Source of the DNA: Streptococcus sp. S5
Lineage (GTDB): Bacteria; Bacillota; Bacilli; Lactobacillales; Streptococcaceae
Direction: 5' to 3'
Assembly (NCBI RefSeq): GCF_034134805.1
Contig: NZ_CP139419.1
Span: forward strand, 248,001 to 312,000
Length of the DNA stretch: 64,000 nucleotides
In this document: in pieces, positions 52,692-61,895 of the stretch
How the letters are laid out: the number at the start of each line of letters is the position of its first letter
Numbering within the stretch: position 1 is the first letter of the stretch
The notes under the pieces: generated by a model
Databases searched by the model: none
What the model was told of the DNA's origin: nothing
What the model saw: only the letters and a program-made list of their open reading frames with translations
Program-made: the position numbers and the translations under genes

Positions 52692-52705
52692 AAGGATCAG
52701 ACAAG

Positions 52706-52730
52706 AAAGAGGCAAGCGCCTCTTTTTTGG
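52706..52730 (+). terminator. Terminator after paired-domain gene 1
   Basis: AAGAGGC-AAGC-GCCTCTT with a T run; separates gene 1 from genes 2-4. A TACAAT at 52762-52767 probably serves genes 2-4. Confidence 0.87.
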
Positions 52731-52807
52731 GATAAGACGAGACAAATACGCTAATTTTCTATACAATAGAAAGAGTTTGAATAGAAAGAGCATGAAGGAT
52801 GGAAGAA

Positions 52808-53506
52808 ATGAAACAGTGGATAGAACATCATAAGCGGATCCTCCAAAAAGCTGCGAGTGCTTTACTGGCTTTTATGGTTGGTGTTTGCTTGGTGTTTATG
52901 ATTCATCCAGTGAAAACTTTGCCCAAAGATCGCTTGTTGAGTTTGTCTCGCATGCAAGAAGACAGCCGGCAATTTGTTGCGTCTTCTTCCAAAGAGCCGG
53001 CTTTAGAGGACTTGTTGTCATTGGACCTTGCAAGGGATGAAGGAAAGACGCAAAAAAATTGGGTGACTTTGTCTGCATTTGTCAAAAAATTTGGAAAAGC
53101 AGCGAGTTTTACACAAGAAGATACGACTTTTGGAGCGCAAGTCCAGCTAGGCTATGGGACTCCTGTGCAGGGGATTCATCCTTATACCATAGAATTTCAA
53201 AAGCAGGATGATACCTTTTATTTGAGCTCGATTCAAGGCTTTGCGCCCAAGTCGGCTCACTATCAGAGCAAAAAGAACTTAAAACTGGCAGATTTTACAG
53301 GCTATCAGACACTAGATGGAAAAAAGGAAAAGGGGACAGCAGTAGAAGATGTCTTGAAAAAATCAGGTCTTCCCAATTCTCTTAGTTTGACCTCTGAAAA
53401 GGACAAGCAAGTCCTAGCCCTGTCTTATCAGGTGACAGATGGACTGGTCTCTTTAACCTTTGAACGTGACCATAGTGGTCAGTATCGTTTGACGAAGAAG
53501 GGGTGA
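52808..53506 (+). CDS. Membrane protein with paired BamE/SmpA-like domains (2 of 4)
   Basis: A 232-residue protein of unknown function. A short basic N-terminus precedes a single membrane segment (about 14-33), then a linker of about 60 residues. The exposed part has two repeats: LSAFVKKFGKAASFTQ...YTIEFQKQDDTFYLSSI and VEDVLKKSGLPNSLSL...LVSLTFERDHSGQYRL. Each is a helix, a (F/S)G-(K/L)-(A/P) turn and strands. The start at 52808 was preferred over an ATG nine bases earlier because AAGGATGG then has workable spacing. Its stop overlaps the region of the next start, so genes 2, 3 and 4 form a unit. Confidence 0.7.
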   Translation: MKQWIEHHKRILQKAASALLAFMVGVCLVFMIHPVKTLPKDRLLSLSRMQEDSRQFVASSSKEPALEDLLSLDLARDEGKTQKNWVTLSAFVKKFGKAASFTQEDTTFGAQVQLGYGTPVQGIHPYTIEFQKQDDTFYLSSIQGFAPKSAHYQSKKNLKLADFTGYQTLDGKKEKGTAVEDVLKKSGLPNSLSLTSEKDKQVLALSYQVTDGLVSLTFERDHSGQYRLTKKG

Positions 53507-53511
53507 AGCAG

Positions 53512-54201
53512 ATGATCGAGTGGATGAAAAAGAATCGAAAAGAGCTCTTGCTGCCGTTTTTGTGTTTTGTTTTAGGATTGTTACTTGCGATTGCAAGCAT
53601 CCAGGTGCAGGAGCAGGGAACCGATACCAAGGAGGACCAAACACTGACTCATTTCCAGCCAAAGGATTACAAGAATTTGGTCAGCAAGGAACAAGAAATC
53701 AAACAGTTTAAATGGACCATCGAAGCTGTGGCGAATTTAAAAGTTCGTCTCAAGCAGAGTCAGCAACCAGGAACCCGCTTGGAAACAGTTGTGACGGAAT
53801 GGGGAAAAGCCCAAAAAGTTCGCTACACAAAGACAGATCAAGGAGATAAAATGGTTCTCGTCTTGACTTATGCAGCTAAGCAAACCGATCAGGGTAAGAA
53901 AAGTGTGACCTTGTGGTTTGAACAGGAAAAAGACCAGGGGTATCGCTTGATGATGGTGGATGCGACGAATTTGTTGGACGCAAAAGAGAAGACAAGCAGT
54001 GAGAAAGAAATCATTACTGAAAAAGAGCACAAAGGTGCAGAATTCGCCCAGCTTATTAAGAAACTAGGAAATCCTCAACGCTTAATCTGGGGGGAAGTGT
54101 CAGATGGCGGAATGGGGTATCGCGCGACTTACCAGCTACCAGGTCAGTCAGAAGTGGTGATGGAATTCAAGAAAAAAGGCAAGAAATTAGTGTTGGTATA
54201 A
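53512..54201 (+). CDS. Membrane protein with paired BamE/SmpA-like domains (3 of 4)
   Basis: A 229-residue protein of unknown function with the same plan as its neighbours: basic N-terminus, membrane segment LLLPFLCFVLGLLLAIASI (about 13-31), linker, then two repeats, VVTEWGKAQKVRY...SVTLWFEQEKDQGYRL and LIKKLGNPQRLIW...EVVMEFKKKGKKLVLV. The second contains the GNP variant of the turn. The ATG chosen is five bases after the previous stop with AAGGGG eight to nine bases upstream; a GTG nine bases earlier is the alternative. No catalytic motif is visible. It is probably translated together with genes 2 and 4. Confidence 0.7.
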   Translation: MIEWMKKNRKELLLPFLCFVLGLLLAIASIQVQEQGTDTKEDQTLTHFQPKDYKNLVSKEQEIKQFKWTIEAVANLKVRLKQSQQPGTRLETVVTEWGKAQKVRYTKTDQGDKMVLVLTYAAKQTDQGKKSVTLWFEQEKDQGYRLMMVDATNLLDAKEKTSSEKEIITEKEHKGAEFAQLIKKLGNPQRLIWGEVSDGGMGYRATYQLPGQSEVVMEFKKKGKKLVLV

Positions 54202-54215
54202 GAAGGGAGACATCA

Positions 54216-55124
54216 TTGGACGATCAACGGACAGACATCAAGGCAGCTTCCTCTCACCAGGGTGGGAGTCGCTTGATTTCAGAAGCCGATCTGGCTTCAT
54301 TAGGGGGAAGCAGGCATTCAGAACCAAGACAAACTGTACTAGACTTCCAATCGGATAGAGAGAAAACCTATCGTCCTTCCTCTAAGAGTGAAGGGTCTTC
54401 GCTAGCCGCCTTTTTTGGTTTATTGGCCATGCTGGGATTATTTGCCTATCTGGCTTCAGGAGGTATTCATAGTTCTTCTACTACTAGTGAATATGGAAGC
54501 ACTGGTCTATCTTATGGAACAAGAAAGGAAACCTTGAAGGGTGGTACGAGTACCTTGATTGCTCCGGAGGGGGAATTTCAGTTTCAAGTGACCTATGAGA
54601 AGGCCATTTCCCTGATTCCTGGTTTAAGTGAGGGAGATCAAGGACGTTACTCTTCAACTTCTCTGTCTCCACAGGATGTGGTAGCTGTACTGGGGAAGGC
54701 TAGCAGTGGAGAAGAAACCTACCAAGAAGGTGGTGTCAGTCCTTTTATGACACAATTGGAGTATCAGTCTGAAGGCTCTCCTTCTTCCGTAACAGTTTTA
54801 CTTTCAAATATTGGTGTTGATCGTTTATCTTCTCTTGATTTTAAAAACTTAAACAGTGAGCGATTAGCCAATAAAAATGGTAGCTTAAACAGAGAAGATT
54901 TTGCCAATATGAAAATAGGAACGAGCTATTCAGATCTTGTGAATACAGTAGGAATTCCTAGCAGTGTTTCTTGGTCGAGTATGCTAGGGTCAGAATCCTT
55001 CTTAACCTTTTACTATAAGCTTTCTGATTCGCGCTCCGTCATTATTCACTTTGGCAGCAATCGTACCATCAGTGAAATCAAGGGTCTAGAAGATCCAGCG
55101 ACATCAACTTCCACATCGCCTTAG
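54216..55124 (+). CDS. Membrane protein with paired BamE/SmpA-like domains (4 of 4)
   Basis: A 302-residue protein of unknown function starting at TTG, with AGAAGGGAGA just upstream. About 60 cytoplasmic, charged residues precede one membrane segment (about 61-80, LAAFFGLLAMLGLFAYLA). After a Ser/Thr-rich linker come two repeats: PQDVVAVLGKASSGEE...PSSVTVLLSN and YSDLVNTVGIPSSVSW...SRSVIIHFGSNRTISEIKG. The second, with IGTSYSDLVNTVG, is the most typical DUF3862/BamE-like one. It ends the three-gene unit; no strong terminator is visible before the dapH promoter (TATAAT near 55149). Confidence 0.7.
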   Translation: MDDQRTDIKAASSHQGGSRLISEADLASLGGSRHSEPRQTVLDFQSDREKTYRPSSKSEGSSLAAFFGLLAMLGLFAYLASGGIHSSSTTSEYGSTGLSYGTRKETLKGGTSTLIAPEGEFQFQVTYEKAISLIPGLSEGDQGRYSSTSLSPQDVVAVLGKASSGEETYQEGGVSPFMTQLEYQSEGSPSSVTVLLSNIGVDRLSSLDFKNLNSERLANKNGSLNREDFANMKIGTSYSDLVNTVGIPSSVSWSSMLGSESFLTFYYKLSDSRSVIIHFGSNRTISEIKGLEDPATSTSTSP

Positions 55125-55189
55125 GTGTTCATCTCACTAGGATTGTGGTATAATATGAATACCTTTAATTGAAATGAATGGAGAATCTC

Positions 55190-55888
55190 ATGACTGCACA
55201 AAAAATGTCTGCACAAGAAATTATCGCTTTTATTGGAAATGCAGAAAAGAAAACCAATGTGAAAGTAACCTTTGAAGGGGAATTGGCAACAGCTGTTCCT
55301 GCTTCTGTTACCAAGCTTGGCAATGTTTTGTTCGGTGACTGGAAAGATATCGAGCCCCTTCTTGCTAACTTGACTGAAAACAAGGATTATGTGGTAGAAC
55401 AAGATGGCCGTAACTCAGCTGTCCCATTACTGGATAAACGCTACCTAAATGCGCGTATTGAACCAGGCGCTATTATCCGTGACCAAGTAACCATCGAAGA
55501 CAATGCTGTCGTGATGATGGGTGCTGTCATCAATATCGGTGCTGAAATCGGTGCAGGAACCATGATTGATATGGGGGCTATTCTTGGTGGTCGTGCTACT
55601 GTTGGTAAAAACAGCCACATCGGTGCGGGTGCCGTTCTTGCGGGAGTCATTGAGCCAGCTTCTGCTGAGCCTGTTCGGATCGGTGACAATGTCTTGGTCG
55701 GTGCCAACGCTGTTGTGATTGAAGGAGTTCAAGTTGGAAACGGTTCAGTCGTTGCCGCTGGAGCGATCGTTACTCAAGATGTCCCTGAAAATGTGGTTGT
55801 AGCTGGTGTCCCAGCTCGCATCATCAAGGAAATTGACGAAAAAACACAACAAAAAACAGCACTCGAAGACGCCTTGCGTAATTTGTAA
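55190..55888 (+). CDS. dapH: Tetrahydrodipicolinate N-acetyltransferase
   Basis: A 232-residue left-handed beta-helix acetyltransferase of the acetyl branch of lysine synthesis, which in streptococci supplies lysine for peptidoglycan. Hexapeptide repeats occupy about 90-200 ([21 protein letters not shown], cut at residues 110-130, [20 protein letters not shown], then [16 protein letters not shown]). The N-terminal 70 residues form the family's cap. An in-frame ATG 12 bases earlier was rejected; the chosen start has GGAGAAT upstream and fits the pneumococcal N-terminus. The deacetylase for the next-but-one step follows after a short hairpin. Confidence 0.95.
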   Translation: MTAQKMSAQEIIAFIGNAEKKTNVKVTFEGELATAVPASVTKLGNVLFGDWKDIEPLLANLTENKDYVVEQDGRNSAVPLLDKRYLNARIEPGAIIRDQVTIEDNAVVMMGAVINIGAEIGAGTMIDMGAILGGRATVGKNSHIGAGAVLAGVIEPASAEPVRIGDNVLVGANAVVIEGVQVGNGSVVAAGAIVTQDVPENVVVAGVPARIIKEIDEKTQQKTALEDALRNL

Positions 55889-55898
55889 GATAGAAATA

Positions 55899-55922
55899 TA
55901 GAGGCCGCAAGGCCTCTATTCT
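55899..55922 (+). terminator. Hairpin between dapH and the deacetylase gene
   Basis: ATAGAGGCC-GCAA-GGCCTCTAT; the tail is only TTCT, so partial read-through into the next gene is likely. Confidence 0.65.
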
Positions 55923-55940
55923 AATAGAAAGAAGACAACG

Positions 55941-57074
55941 ATGACATTGGACTTAATCAAAATCAGGCGGGATTTGCACCAAATACCTGAAATTGGATTG
56001 GAAGAATTTGAAACCCAAGCTTATCTCTTGGACCGGATCGCAGAGATCACAGCAGGCAAGGACTTTGTAGAGCAACGGACTTGGCGGACCGGGATCCTGG
56101 TTTATCTTCATGGGACTGCACCTGAAAAAACCATTGGCTGGCGGACAGATATAGATGGTTTACCGATTGTGGAACAAACGGGCCTTGATTTTGCCTCTAA
56201 GCACGAAGGACGGATGCACGCTTGTGGTCATGATATGCACATGACAACAGCCCTCGGGCTTTTGGATCAACTGGTCCAAGTGCAACCAAAGAATAACCTG
56301 CTCTTTCTCTTCCAACCAGCTGAAGAAAATGAGGCTGGTGGGATGCTCATGTATAAGGACAATGCTTTTGGCGACTGGATCCCTGATGAATTCTATGGTC
56401 TGCATGTACGCCCTGATTTGAAGGTGGGAGACATTGCGACCAATACCGGTACCCTTTTTGCAGGGACCTGTGAAGTCAAGATTACCTTTACAGGAAAGGG
56501 AGGGCATGCCGCCTTTCCACATGAAGCCAATGATGCTCTTGTAGCAGCTTCTTACTTCATTACCCAAGTCCAATCGGTCGTGAGTCGAAATGTCGATCCG
56601 ATTGAAGGGGCAGTGGTCACTTTTGGTTCCATGCATGCAGGAACCACCAACAATGTGATTGCTGAGACCGCCTTCCTTCATGGGACCATCCGGACCTTGA
56701 CCATGGAGATGAACCTACTGACTCAAAAACGGGTCAAAACGATTGCGGAAGGGGTTGCAGCCGCTTTTGATGTAGAATTAGATCTGGAACTCAAGCAAGG
56801 AGGTTACCTGCCTGTGGAAAACCAACCAGAGTTGGCCAAAGAACTCATGGACTTTTTCACAGCTGAGGAAGACGTGAACCTGATTGATATCTTGCCAGCG
56901 ATGACAGGAGAAGACTTTGGCTTTCTCTTGAGCAAGGTCCCGGGTGTCATGTTCTGGCTAGGAATTGATACCCCTTATGCCCTGCACCATCCGAAGATGA
57001 GCCCAAATGAAGCAGCCCTTCCCTTTGCTGTGGAAAACATTGGTAAATTTTTGAAAATGAAAGCTAACCAATAA
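55941..57074 (+). CDS. N-acetyldiaminopimelate deacetylase (M20 family)
   Basis: Removes acetyl from N-acetyl-LL-diaminopimelate, the step after acetylation by DapH and transamination. The 377-residue zinc-dependent M20D protein has [10 protein letters not shown] (metal ligands), the catalytic Glu in [29 protein letters not shown], a dimerisation insert containing [15 protein letters not shown], and the final [12 protein letters not shown] ligand. Sequence alone does not separate it fully from amidohydrolases such as hippuricase, but the dapH neighbour makes this assignment strong. It is probably cotranscribed with dapH across a weak hairpin. Confidence 0.9.
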   Translation: MTLDLIKIRRDLHQIPEIGLEEFETQAYLLDRIAEITAGKDFVEQRTWRTGILVYLHGTAPEKTIGWRTDIDGLPIVEQTGLDFASKHEGRMHACGHDMHMTTALGLLDQLVQVQPKNNLLFLFQPAEENEAGGMLMYKDNAFGDWIPDEFYGLHVRPDLKVGDIATNTGTLFAGTCEVKITFTGKGGHAAFPHEANDALVAASYFITQVQSVVSRNVDPIEGAVVTFGSMHAGTTNNVIAETAFLHGTIRTLTMEMNLLTQKRVKTIAEGVAAAFDVELDLELKQGGYLPVENQPELAKELMDFFTAEEDVNLIDILPAMTGEDFGFLLSKVPGVMFWLGIDTPYALHHPKMSPNEAALPFAVENIGKFLKMKANQ

Positions 57075-57085
57075 AGGAATGATTC

Positions 57086-57115
57086 AACTCCGTCTGGAGT
57101 TGGATTTTTATTTTG
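57086..57115 (+). terminator. Terminator after the deacetylase gene
   Basis: CAACTCC-GTCT-GGAGTTG followed by a T-rich tail. A TACAAT near 57153 is the probable -10 of the next gene. Confidence 0.83.
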
Positions 57116-57183
57116 TTGTATAAAAACTGTTCGGATCTTTCCTAAAAAATGATACAATTAAAGCTAGACAAAAGGAGTAGGGA

Positions 57184-57723
57184 ATGAAGAAAACACTACG
57201 AAAAGAAACCATTGCAGCCATGAAACAGTTGCCAGAATCCGTGAAAACTCAAGCAGATGAAGAGCTGACTCAGCGCCTCTTGGAGCTGCCAGCTTTTCAG
57301 GAGGCAAAGACCCTTGCGACCTATCTGTCTTTTGACCATGAAGTTTCCACAGCTAGCTTGATCCAAGCAGCTCTTCAACTTGGAAAACGCGTCTGTGTTC
57401 CCCGTACCTATCCACAAGGGCGAATGGAATTTGTGGAATACGATCCTAATATTTTGGAAAAGACACGCTTTGGTTTGCTGGAGCCCAATGAAAAAGGAAA
57501 GCTTGTGGAACAGTCAGAGATTGATCTGATCCATGTACCAGGCGTGGTCTTCCAGTCAAAAGGCTACCGAATTGGCTATGGTGGTGGCTATTATGATCGT
57601 TATTTAGCAGATTTTACTGGAAAAACGGTTAGTACGATTTATTCCATCCAGCAGAAGGATTTCCAGCCAGATACGTTTGATCAGGCAGTTCAGGAGGTGC
57701 TAGTCTATGAAGTTACTCTTTGA
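57184..57723 (+). CDS. fthC: 5-formyltetrahydrofolate cyclo-ligase
   Basis: ATP-dependent conversion of 5-formyl-THF to 5,10-methenyl-THF, recovering folate for one-carbon metabolism. The 179-residue protein has the N-terminal KKTLRKETIAAMKQL basic segment, FDHEVSTASLI, the VPGVVFQSKGYRIGYGGGYYDRYL signature (cut at residues 119-142) that holds the ATP site, and a short C-terminal strand. Length is normal. GGAGTAGGG precedes the ATG. Its 3' end overlaps the rhomboid gene by 17 bases, so the two are coupled. Confidence 0.93.
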   Translation: MKKTLRKETIAAMKQLPESVKTQADEELTQRLLELPAFQEAKTLATYLSFDHEVSTASLIQAALQLGKRVCVPRTYPQGRMEFVEYDPNILEKTRFGLLEPNEKGKLVEQSEIDLIHVPGVVFQSKGYRIGYGGGYYDRYLADFTGKTVSTIYSIQQKDFQPDTFDQAVQEVLVYEVTL

Positions 57724-58384
57724 TCGTCGTTATCCTGTGACCAGCCTCTTGTTGCTCGTCACAACGGCAGTCTTTCTTTCCATGTTTATCCGATTTGGAG
57801 GCGACTACCAAACAGGTGCTGCTATTTACTATAGCGGTGGTATTATTGGAGAGGTTGTGAAAGTCGATCCTAGCCAGTTATGGCGAATAGTGACAGCTAC
57901 ATTTGTTCATATCGGCCTAGAACATTTTGTGCTCAATATGATCACCCTCTATTACTTAGGACGTTTGGCAGAAGATCTCTTTGGATCGAAGGCTTTCTTA
58001 GCTCTTTATCTCTTATCAGGCATGATGGGTAATGTCTTTGTTGCTATTTTTACGCCAGATGTGATTGCAGCAGGAGCTTCTACAGCCCTCTTTGGACTGT
58101 TTGGGACCATTGGTGCGCTGCGCTTTATTGTCCAAAGTCCCTATATTCGCCACTTGAGTCAGTCCTATACCAGCTTGATTGTGGTCAATTTGATCTTTAG
58201 CTTCATGCCAGGAATCAGTATGGCGGGGCACATCGGTGGCTTAGTAGCTGGGGTCATGTTGGCTTATGTCTTTCCAGTAAGAGGGGAAGCTCGTTTTATG
58301 AACCGAACCTATCAGATGAGTGCAGCCCTCTCTTATCTCTTGCTTTTGCTTTATTTCTTAGGTAAAATCTTGAATCTATTTTAA
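57707..58384 (+). CDS. Rhomboid-family intramembrane serine protease
   Basis: A 225-residue polytopic protease with six membrane segments. The catalytic Ser is S125 in AGASTALFGLFG (GXSX motif), and the catalytic His is H175 in GISMAGHIGGLVAG, giving the Ser-His dyad within the membrane. The HIGLEHFVLNMI segment near residue 65 is the conserved loop. It cleaves membrane proteins near their transmembrane segments; the substrate is unknown. It overlaps fthC and is followed within four bases by a family-1 repeat that terminates the transcript. Confidence 0.92.
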   Translation: MKLLFDRRYPVTSLLLLVTTAVFLSMFIRFGGDYQTGAAIYYSGGIIGEVVKVDPSQLWRIVTATFVHIGLEHFVLNMITLYYLGRLAEDLFGSKAFLALYLLSGMMGNVFVAIFTPDVIAAGASTALFGLFGTIGALRFIVQSPYIRHLSQSYTSLIVVNLIFSFMPGISMAGHIGGLVAGVMLAYVFPVRGEARFMNRTYQMSAALSYLLLLLYFLGKILNLF

Positions 58385-58387
58385 GAA

Positions 58388-58569
58388 GAGGCTAGGACAA
58401 AAGTCCTAGCCTCTTAATTGTTTTTGGATTGTCGAGCAAGACGCAGTGGTTGAGTGGGCTCTACTACGCTGATTTCATCAGCTTTTACAGCCCTACTCAA
58501 CTGTGCGGAGGTGGGACGACGAAATCGAATTCTAACGAATTACCGATTTCTGTCCCACTCTCTTTTTTT
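58388..58569 (+). repeat. Family-1 composite hairpin repeat, subfamily B, copy 4
   Basis: Almost identical to the copies at 35985 and 45067. The left stem is a perfect GAGGCTAGGAC / GTCCTAGCCTC, whereas others have a G-T pair there. It ends the fthC-rhomboid unit. Confidence 0.88.
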
Positions 58570-58729
58570 CCTAAAAAATGTAGCAAAATCGTAAACTAAC
58601 AGAAAATTGTTTGAAATGCAAAGGATTGTATATATTTATTATAATATATTTGTAGAGGCTAAATGAGCCTTCTATTGCTAGGTCCATAGAGAAGGTAATC
58701 ATGGGTAAAAAAGTATAAAAATGCAAAAT

Positions 58730-58778
58730 AGAAAGCGCTTGCAAAAGGGTTGAGAAAGGTGTAAACTGGAGATATAAA
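58730..58778 (+). promoter_or_regulatory. cre-like site and promoter of the C69 dipeptidase gene
   Basis: AGAAAGCGCTTGCA (58730-58743) is a good CcpA site. It is followed by TTGAGA (58750-58755), 17 bases and TATAAA (58773-58778). The ~150 bases to the left, beyond the repeat, are AT-rich with a possible second -10 (TATAAT near 58640) and a small AGGCT/AGCCT hairpin. Confidence 0.7.
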
Positions 58779-58833
58779 AACCAAAAATAGTGCTATTTTG
58801 TCAAAAGTAGTGCAAAAACAAAGGAGATTTGCC

Positions 58834-60780
58834 ATGAAAAAATGGTTGTTAAAACTCTCATTGGTAGCGATGACACTTTTACTCCTACCAATTCAAGCTG
58901 TTCAAGCCTGTTGCGGTTTTATCATTGGTCGCCAATTGACCAAGGATGGGACCACTCTCTTTGGTCGGACAGAAGACTACCCTTACTATCCAAATGGTGG
59001 AAAGCACAACAAAAACTTTGTAGTTGTTGATGCGAAGAACTATAAGGAAGGGGATCAACTGGAAGACGAATCTAATGGTTTTACCTATCCACATGCTGCT
59101 AGTGAAATGAAATACACAGCGACTTATGACTCTGCTCGTGGAGATGGTAGTAACGGTGCTTTTGGTGAACATGGATTTAACGAAGCCGGCGTTTCTATGA
59201 CCTCAACTGTTACAGCCATTCCAAACAAAAAAGTCTTGAAGACTGACCCATTGACAGAAAAGGGAATTCCAGAAGCTGCCATGCTTGATGTAATTTTACC
59301 TCGTGCAAAATCTGCTCGCGAAGGAATCGAATTACTTGCGAAAGTCATTGAAGAAAAAGGTTCAGCTGAGGGGAATACAGTTGTTATTGCGGACCAGAAA
59401 GAAACTTGGTACATGGAAATTCTTTCTGGTCACCAATATGTAGCAGTAAAAGTCCCAGAAGACAAATATGCAGTCTTTGCAAATACCTACTACCTTGGTC
59501 ATGTGGATTTGAATGACAAGGAAAATGTGATCGCTTCGAAAGATGTCGAAAAAGTAGCCAAAGAATCTGGTAACTACAAGACAGACAAAGATGGTAACTT
59601 CCATATCGCTAAATCTTATGGACCAGAAAAATATGCTGAAGGAGACCGTTCACGTACTTACGCAGGAATCACTCTTTTGGATCCAAAATCAAAAGTGACT
59701 TATGAAGATGATGAATACGAACTCTTCCGCTCACCAACAGATCCAAACAAGAAATTTACTTTGGAAGATGCCTTTGCTCTCCAACGCAACCGTTTTGAAC
59801 ATTTGAATGGTCGTTTTGTTCCAGACGATCAAATTGGTGTCAAGAAACAAGGGGATAATGGTAGCAATGATGCTGTTCGTAAAGACCAATACAAGTATGC
59901 TTTAGGAAACGAAAACGTTATTGATGCCCATGTCTACCAAATCAATCCAAAACTTCCAAAATCATTTGGTGGTACGTTATGGCTTGGTATGGGACCATCT
60001 CGGAACACTCCTTATGTTCCATTCTATGGTAATCTAAAAGATACTTACGAAGCTTTCAAACCTCAAACAGCAACTTATGATCCAAATTCATGGTATTGGA
60101 CAGTATGGCACATTGACAATATGGCGATCAATAACCAAGATGTCTTTGGAAAATCAGTCCAAGATCACTGGAAAGCTCTTGAAAAACAATTTATTGTTGA
60201 TCAAGAAAAGAAAGATATTGAATATTATGCGTTGAAAGATCAACCGGAAGCTGCAAAAGCTGCCGAAGATAAGGTGACAAAAGATGCACTGGAATTGTCT
60301 GATCGTCTTTTCCAACACTTCAAAGATTATGAAAAATTAATGGAAAAACAATTAGAGGCAGCTGGACGTAAATCTGATCCATATCGTGCTTCTCAACCAG
60401 ATAATTATAAAGATCCTGAAGAACCTAAGAAACCAGATACACCAAAAGTTCCAGAAAAACCACAAATCAATGAAGATGTGAACAAAATTAAAATTCCGGC
60501 TCCAGATTATGTAGCAACACCTTCTAATAAAGACATTCCAGCAAATGCAGAAGGAAATCCAAATAATCGCTTTGGCTATGCTGCTAACAAGGATAAACAA
60601 CCTGCTGTATCTTCGAAAGTAGAAACGCCTGTGAAGCCAGAAGAAAAAGTTCAATCTCCGGTTGAAGCTCCTGTAGTAGGAAACAGTGTAAACAACAATA
60701 ATCGCTTCGGTTCTAACTTTAATCCAGGCGAAATTGAAACTTTCCCAAATACAAATTATTCTTACAATGTTCATCCTTAA
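58834..60780 (+). CDS. Secreted C69-family dipeptidase
   Basis: A 648-residue Ntn-type hydrolase. The signal peptide (1-25, ending AVQA) is followed by CCGFIIG, where a cysteine (C26 or C27) becomes the N-terminal nucleophile after cleavage. GRTEDYPYYPNGG, FGEHGFNEAGVSMTSTVT and TWYMEILSGHQYVAVKVP are other family blocks. A Pro/Lys-rich C-terminal region (about 525-648) contains the motif NNRFG twice and has no LPXTG or membrane anchor. Members cleave dipeptides of broad specificity; here the secreted form may feed peptide uptake. The start was placed at the signal peptide, with AAAGGAG upstream; an earlier in-frame start is rejected. Confidence 0.87.
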   Translation: MKKWLLKLSLVAMTLLLLPIQAVQACCGFIIGRQLTKDGTTLFGRTEDYPYYPNGGKHNKNFVVVDAKNYKEGDQLEDESNGFTYPHAASEMKYTATYDSARGDGSNGAFGEHGFNEAGVSMTSTVTAIPNKKVLKTDPLTEKGIPEAAMLDVILPRAKSAREGIELLAKVIEEKGSAEGNTVVIADQKETWYMEILSGHQYVAVKVPEDKYAVFANTYYLGHVDLNDKENVIASKDVEKVAKESGNYKTDKDGNFHIAKSYGPEKYAEGDRSRTYAGITLLDPKSKVTYEDDEYELFRSPTDPNKKFTLEDAFALQRNRFEHLNGRFVPDDQIGVKKQGDNGSNDAVRKDQYKYALGNENVIDAHVYQINPKLPKSFGGTLWLGMGPSRNTPYVPFYGNLKDTYEAFKPQTATYDPNSWYWTVWHIDNMAINNQDVFGKSVQDHWKALEKQFIVDQEKKDIEYYALKDQPEAAKAAEDKVTKDALELSDRLFQHFKDYEKLMEKQLEAAGRKSDPYRASQPDNYKDPEEPKKPDTPKVPEKPQINEDVNKIKIPAPDYVATPSNKDIPANAEGNPNNRFGYAANKDKQPAVSSKVETPVKPEEKVQSPVEAPVVGNSVNNNNRFGSNFNPGEIETFPNTNYSYNVHP

Positions 60781-60823
60781 ACAATAAGAATAAAAAGTAA
60801 ATTGGACCAAGTCCAATGAAACG

Positions 60824-60857
60824 AAAGAGGCCGGATTTTTATCCAGCCTCTTTTTTA
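60824..60857 (+). terminator. Terminator of the dipeptidase gene
   Basis: AAAGAGGC..GAT / ATC..GCCTCTTTT with a T run. A smaller ATTGGAC-CAA-GTCCAAT hairpin precedes it. Confidence 0.87.
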
Positions 60858-60858
60858 T

Positions 60859-60918
60859 AAAAAAAGACTGACCATTGTAGGGCAGCAAAGCTCTTACATG
60901 ATATGGCCAGTCTCTTTT
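60859..60918 (-). terminator. galU terminator
   Basis: On the minus strand GACTGGCCAT pairs with ATGGTCAGTC and is followed by seven T; it also reads weakly in the other direction. Confidence 0.75.
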
Positions 60919-60941
60919 GTATTCTGTAGATTTGAAAATGA

Positions 60942-61850
60942 TTAGTCTGCAGTTTGTTCAGTTGCTTCTAATTTTTTTCCAAGGTCAATAATATATTGTT
61001 TAAGATCATCTTTGACTTGAGGGTGTTTCAAGGCATAGTCGATCGAAGTTTTCATGAAGCCGAATTTATCACCTACATCGTAGCGTTGGCCTTTAAATTC
61101 ACGGGCAAAGACTCGTTGGGTCTTATTGAGGGTGTCGATCGCATCCGTCAATTGAATTTCATTGCCAGCACCTGGTTCTTGATTTGCAAGAATATCAAAG
61201 ATTTCAGGAGTCAAGAGGTAGCGTCCGATAATGGCGAGATCACTTGGAGCATCCTCTGGGTTTGGTTTTTCGACAAAAGTTTCAACGCTATAAAGACCGT
61301 TAATACCTTCTCCTTGAGGTGCGATCACACCGTAAGAAGAAACCTCTTCGTGAGGGACTTCCATCACAGCGATAGTGGATGCATGGGTTTCATCGTAGTC
61401 GTTCATCAATTGTTTGGTCAATGGCAAGGCATCATCATTAGTGATGTCCATGAGATCATCTCCCAACATAACGACAAAAGGCTCGTTTCCAACAAAGGCT
61501 TTGGCTTGAAGAACAGCGTCCCCTAAACCTCGAGGGTGACTTTGGCGGATGAAATGAAGATTGATCGCTGTTGTATCATTGACCAACTTGAGTAAGTCAG
61601 TCTTGCCTTTTTGCTCGAGATTGTATTCCAATTCGAAGTTAGAATCGAAATGGTCTTCGATCGAACGTTTGGCCTTCCCTGTTACGACAAGGATTTCCTC
61701 AATCCCAGATTTCAGAGCCTCTTCTACGATAAATTGGATCGTAGGTTTGTCAACGATTGGCAACATTTCCTTTGCCAAAGCTTTGGTAGCTGGGAGGAAG
61801 CGTGTCCCCAAACCAGCCGCAGGAATGACTGCTTTTCTAACTTTAGTCAT
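60942..61850 (-). CDS. galU: UTP-glucose-1-phosphate uridylyltransferase
   Basis: Makes UDP-glucose, precursor of UDP-galactose and capsule sugars, and so supports the polysaccharide locus at the left of the window. The 302-residue protein begins with the nucleotidyltransferase signature [20 protein letters not shown], followed by [23 protein letters not shown], and VMLGDDLM (metal and phosphate contacts). Length is normal. It lies 45 bases downstream of gpsA on the same strand, a conserved pair in streptococci. Confidence 0.96.
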   Translation of the reverse strand: MTKVRKAVIPAAGLGTRFLPATKALAKEMLPIVDKPTIQFIVEEALKSGIEEILVVTGKAKRSIEDHFDSNFELEYNLEQKGKTDLLKLVNDTTAINLHFIRQSHPRGLGDAVLQAKAFVGNEPFVVMLGDDLMDITNDDALPLTKQLMNDYDETHASTIAVMEVPHEEVSSYGVIAPQGEGINGLYSVETFVEKPNPEDAPSDLAIIGRYLLTPEIFDILANQEPGAGNEIQLTDAIDTLNKTQRVFAREFKGQRYDVGDKFGFMKTSIDYALKHPQVKDDLKQYIIDLGKKLEATEQTAD

Positions 61851-61895
61851 ATAGTTTCCTTTCTAAAAGGTAGGATTGATGTTAGGGTGGTTGAC

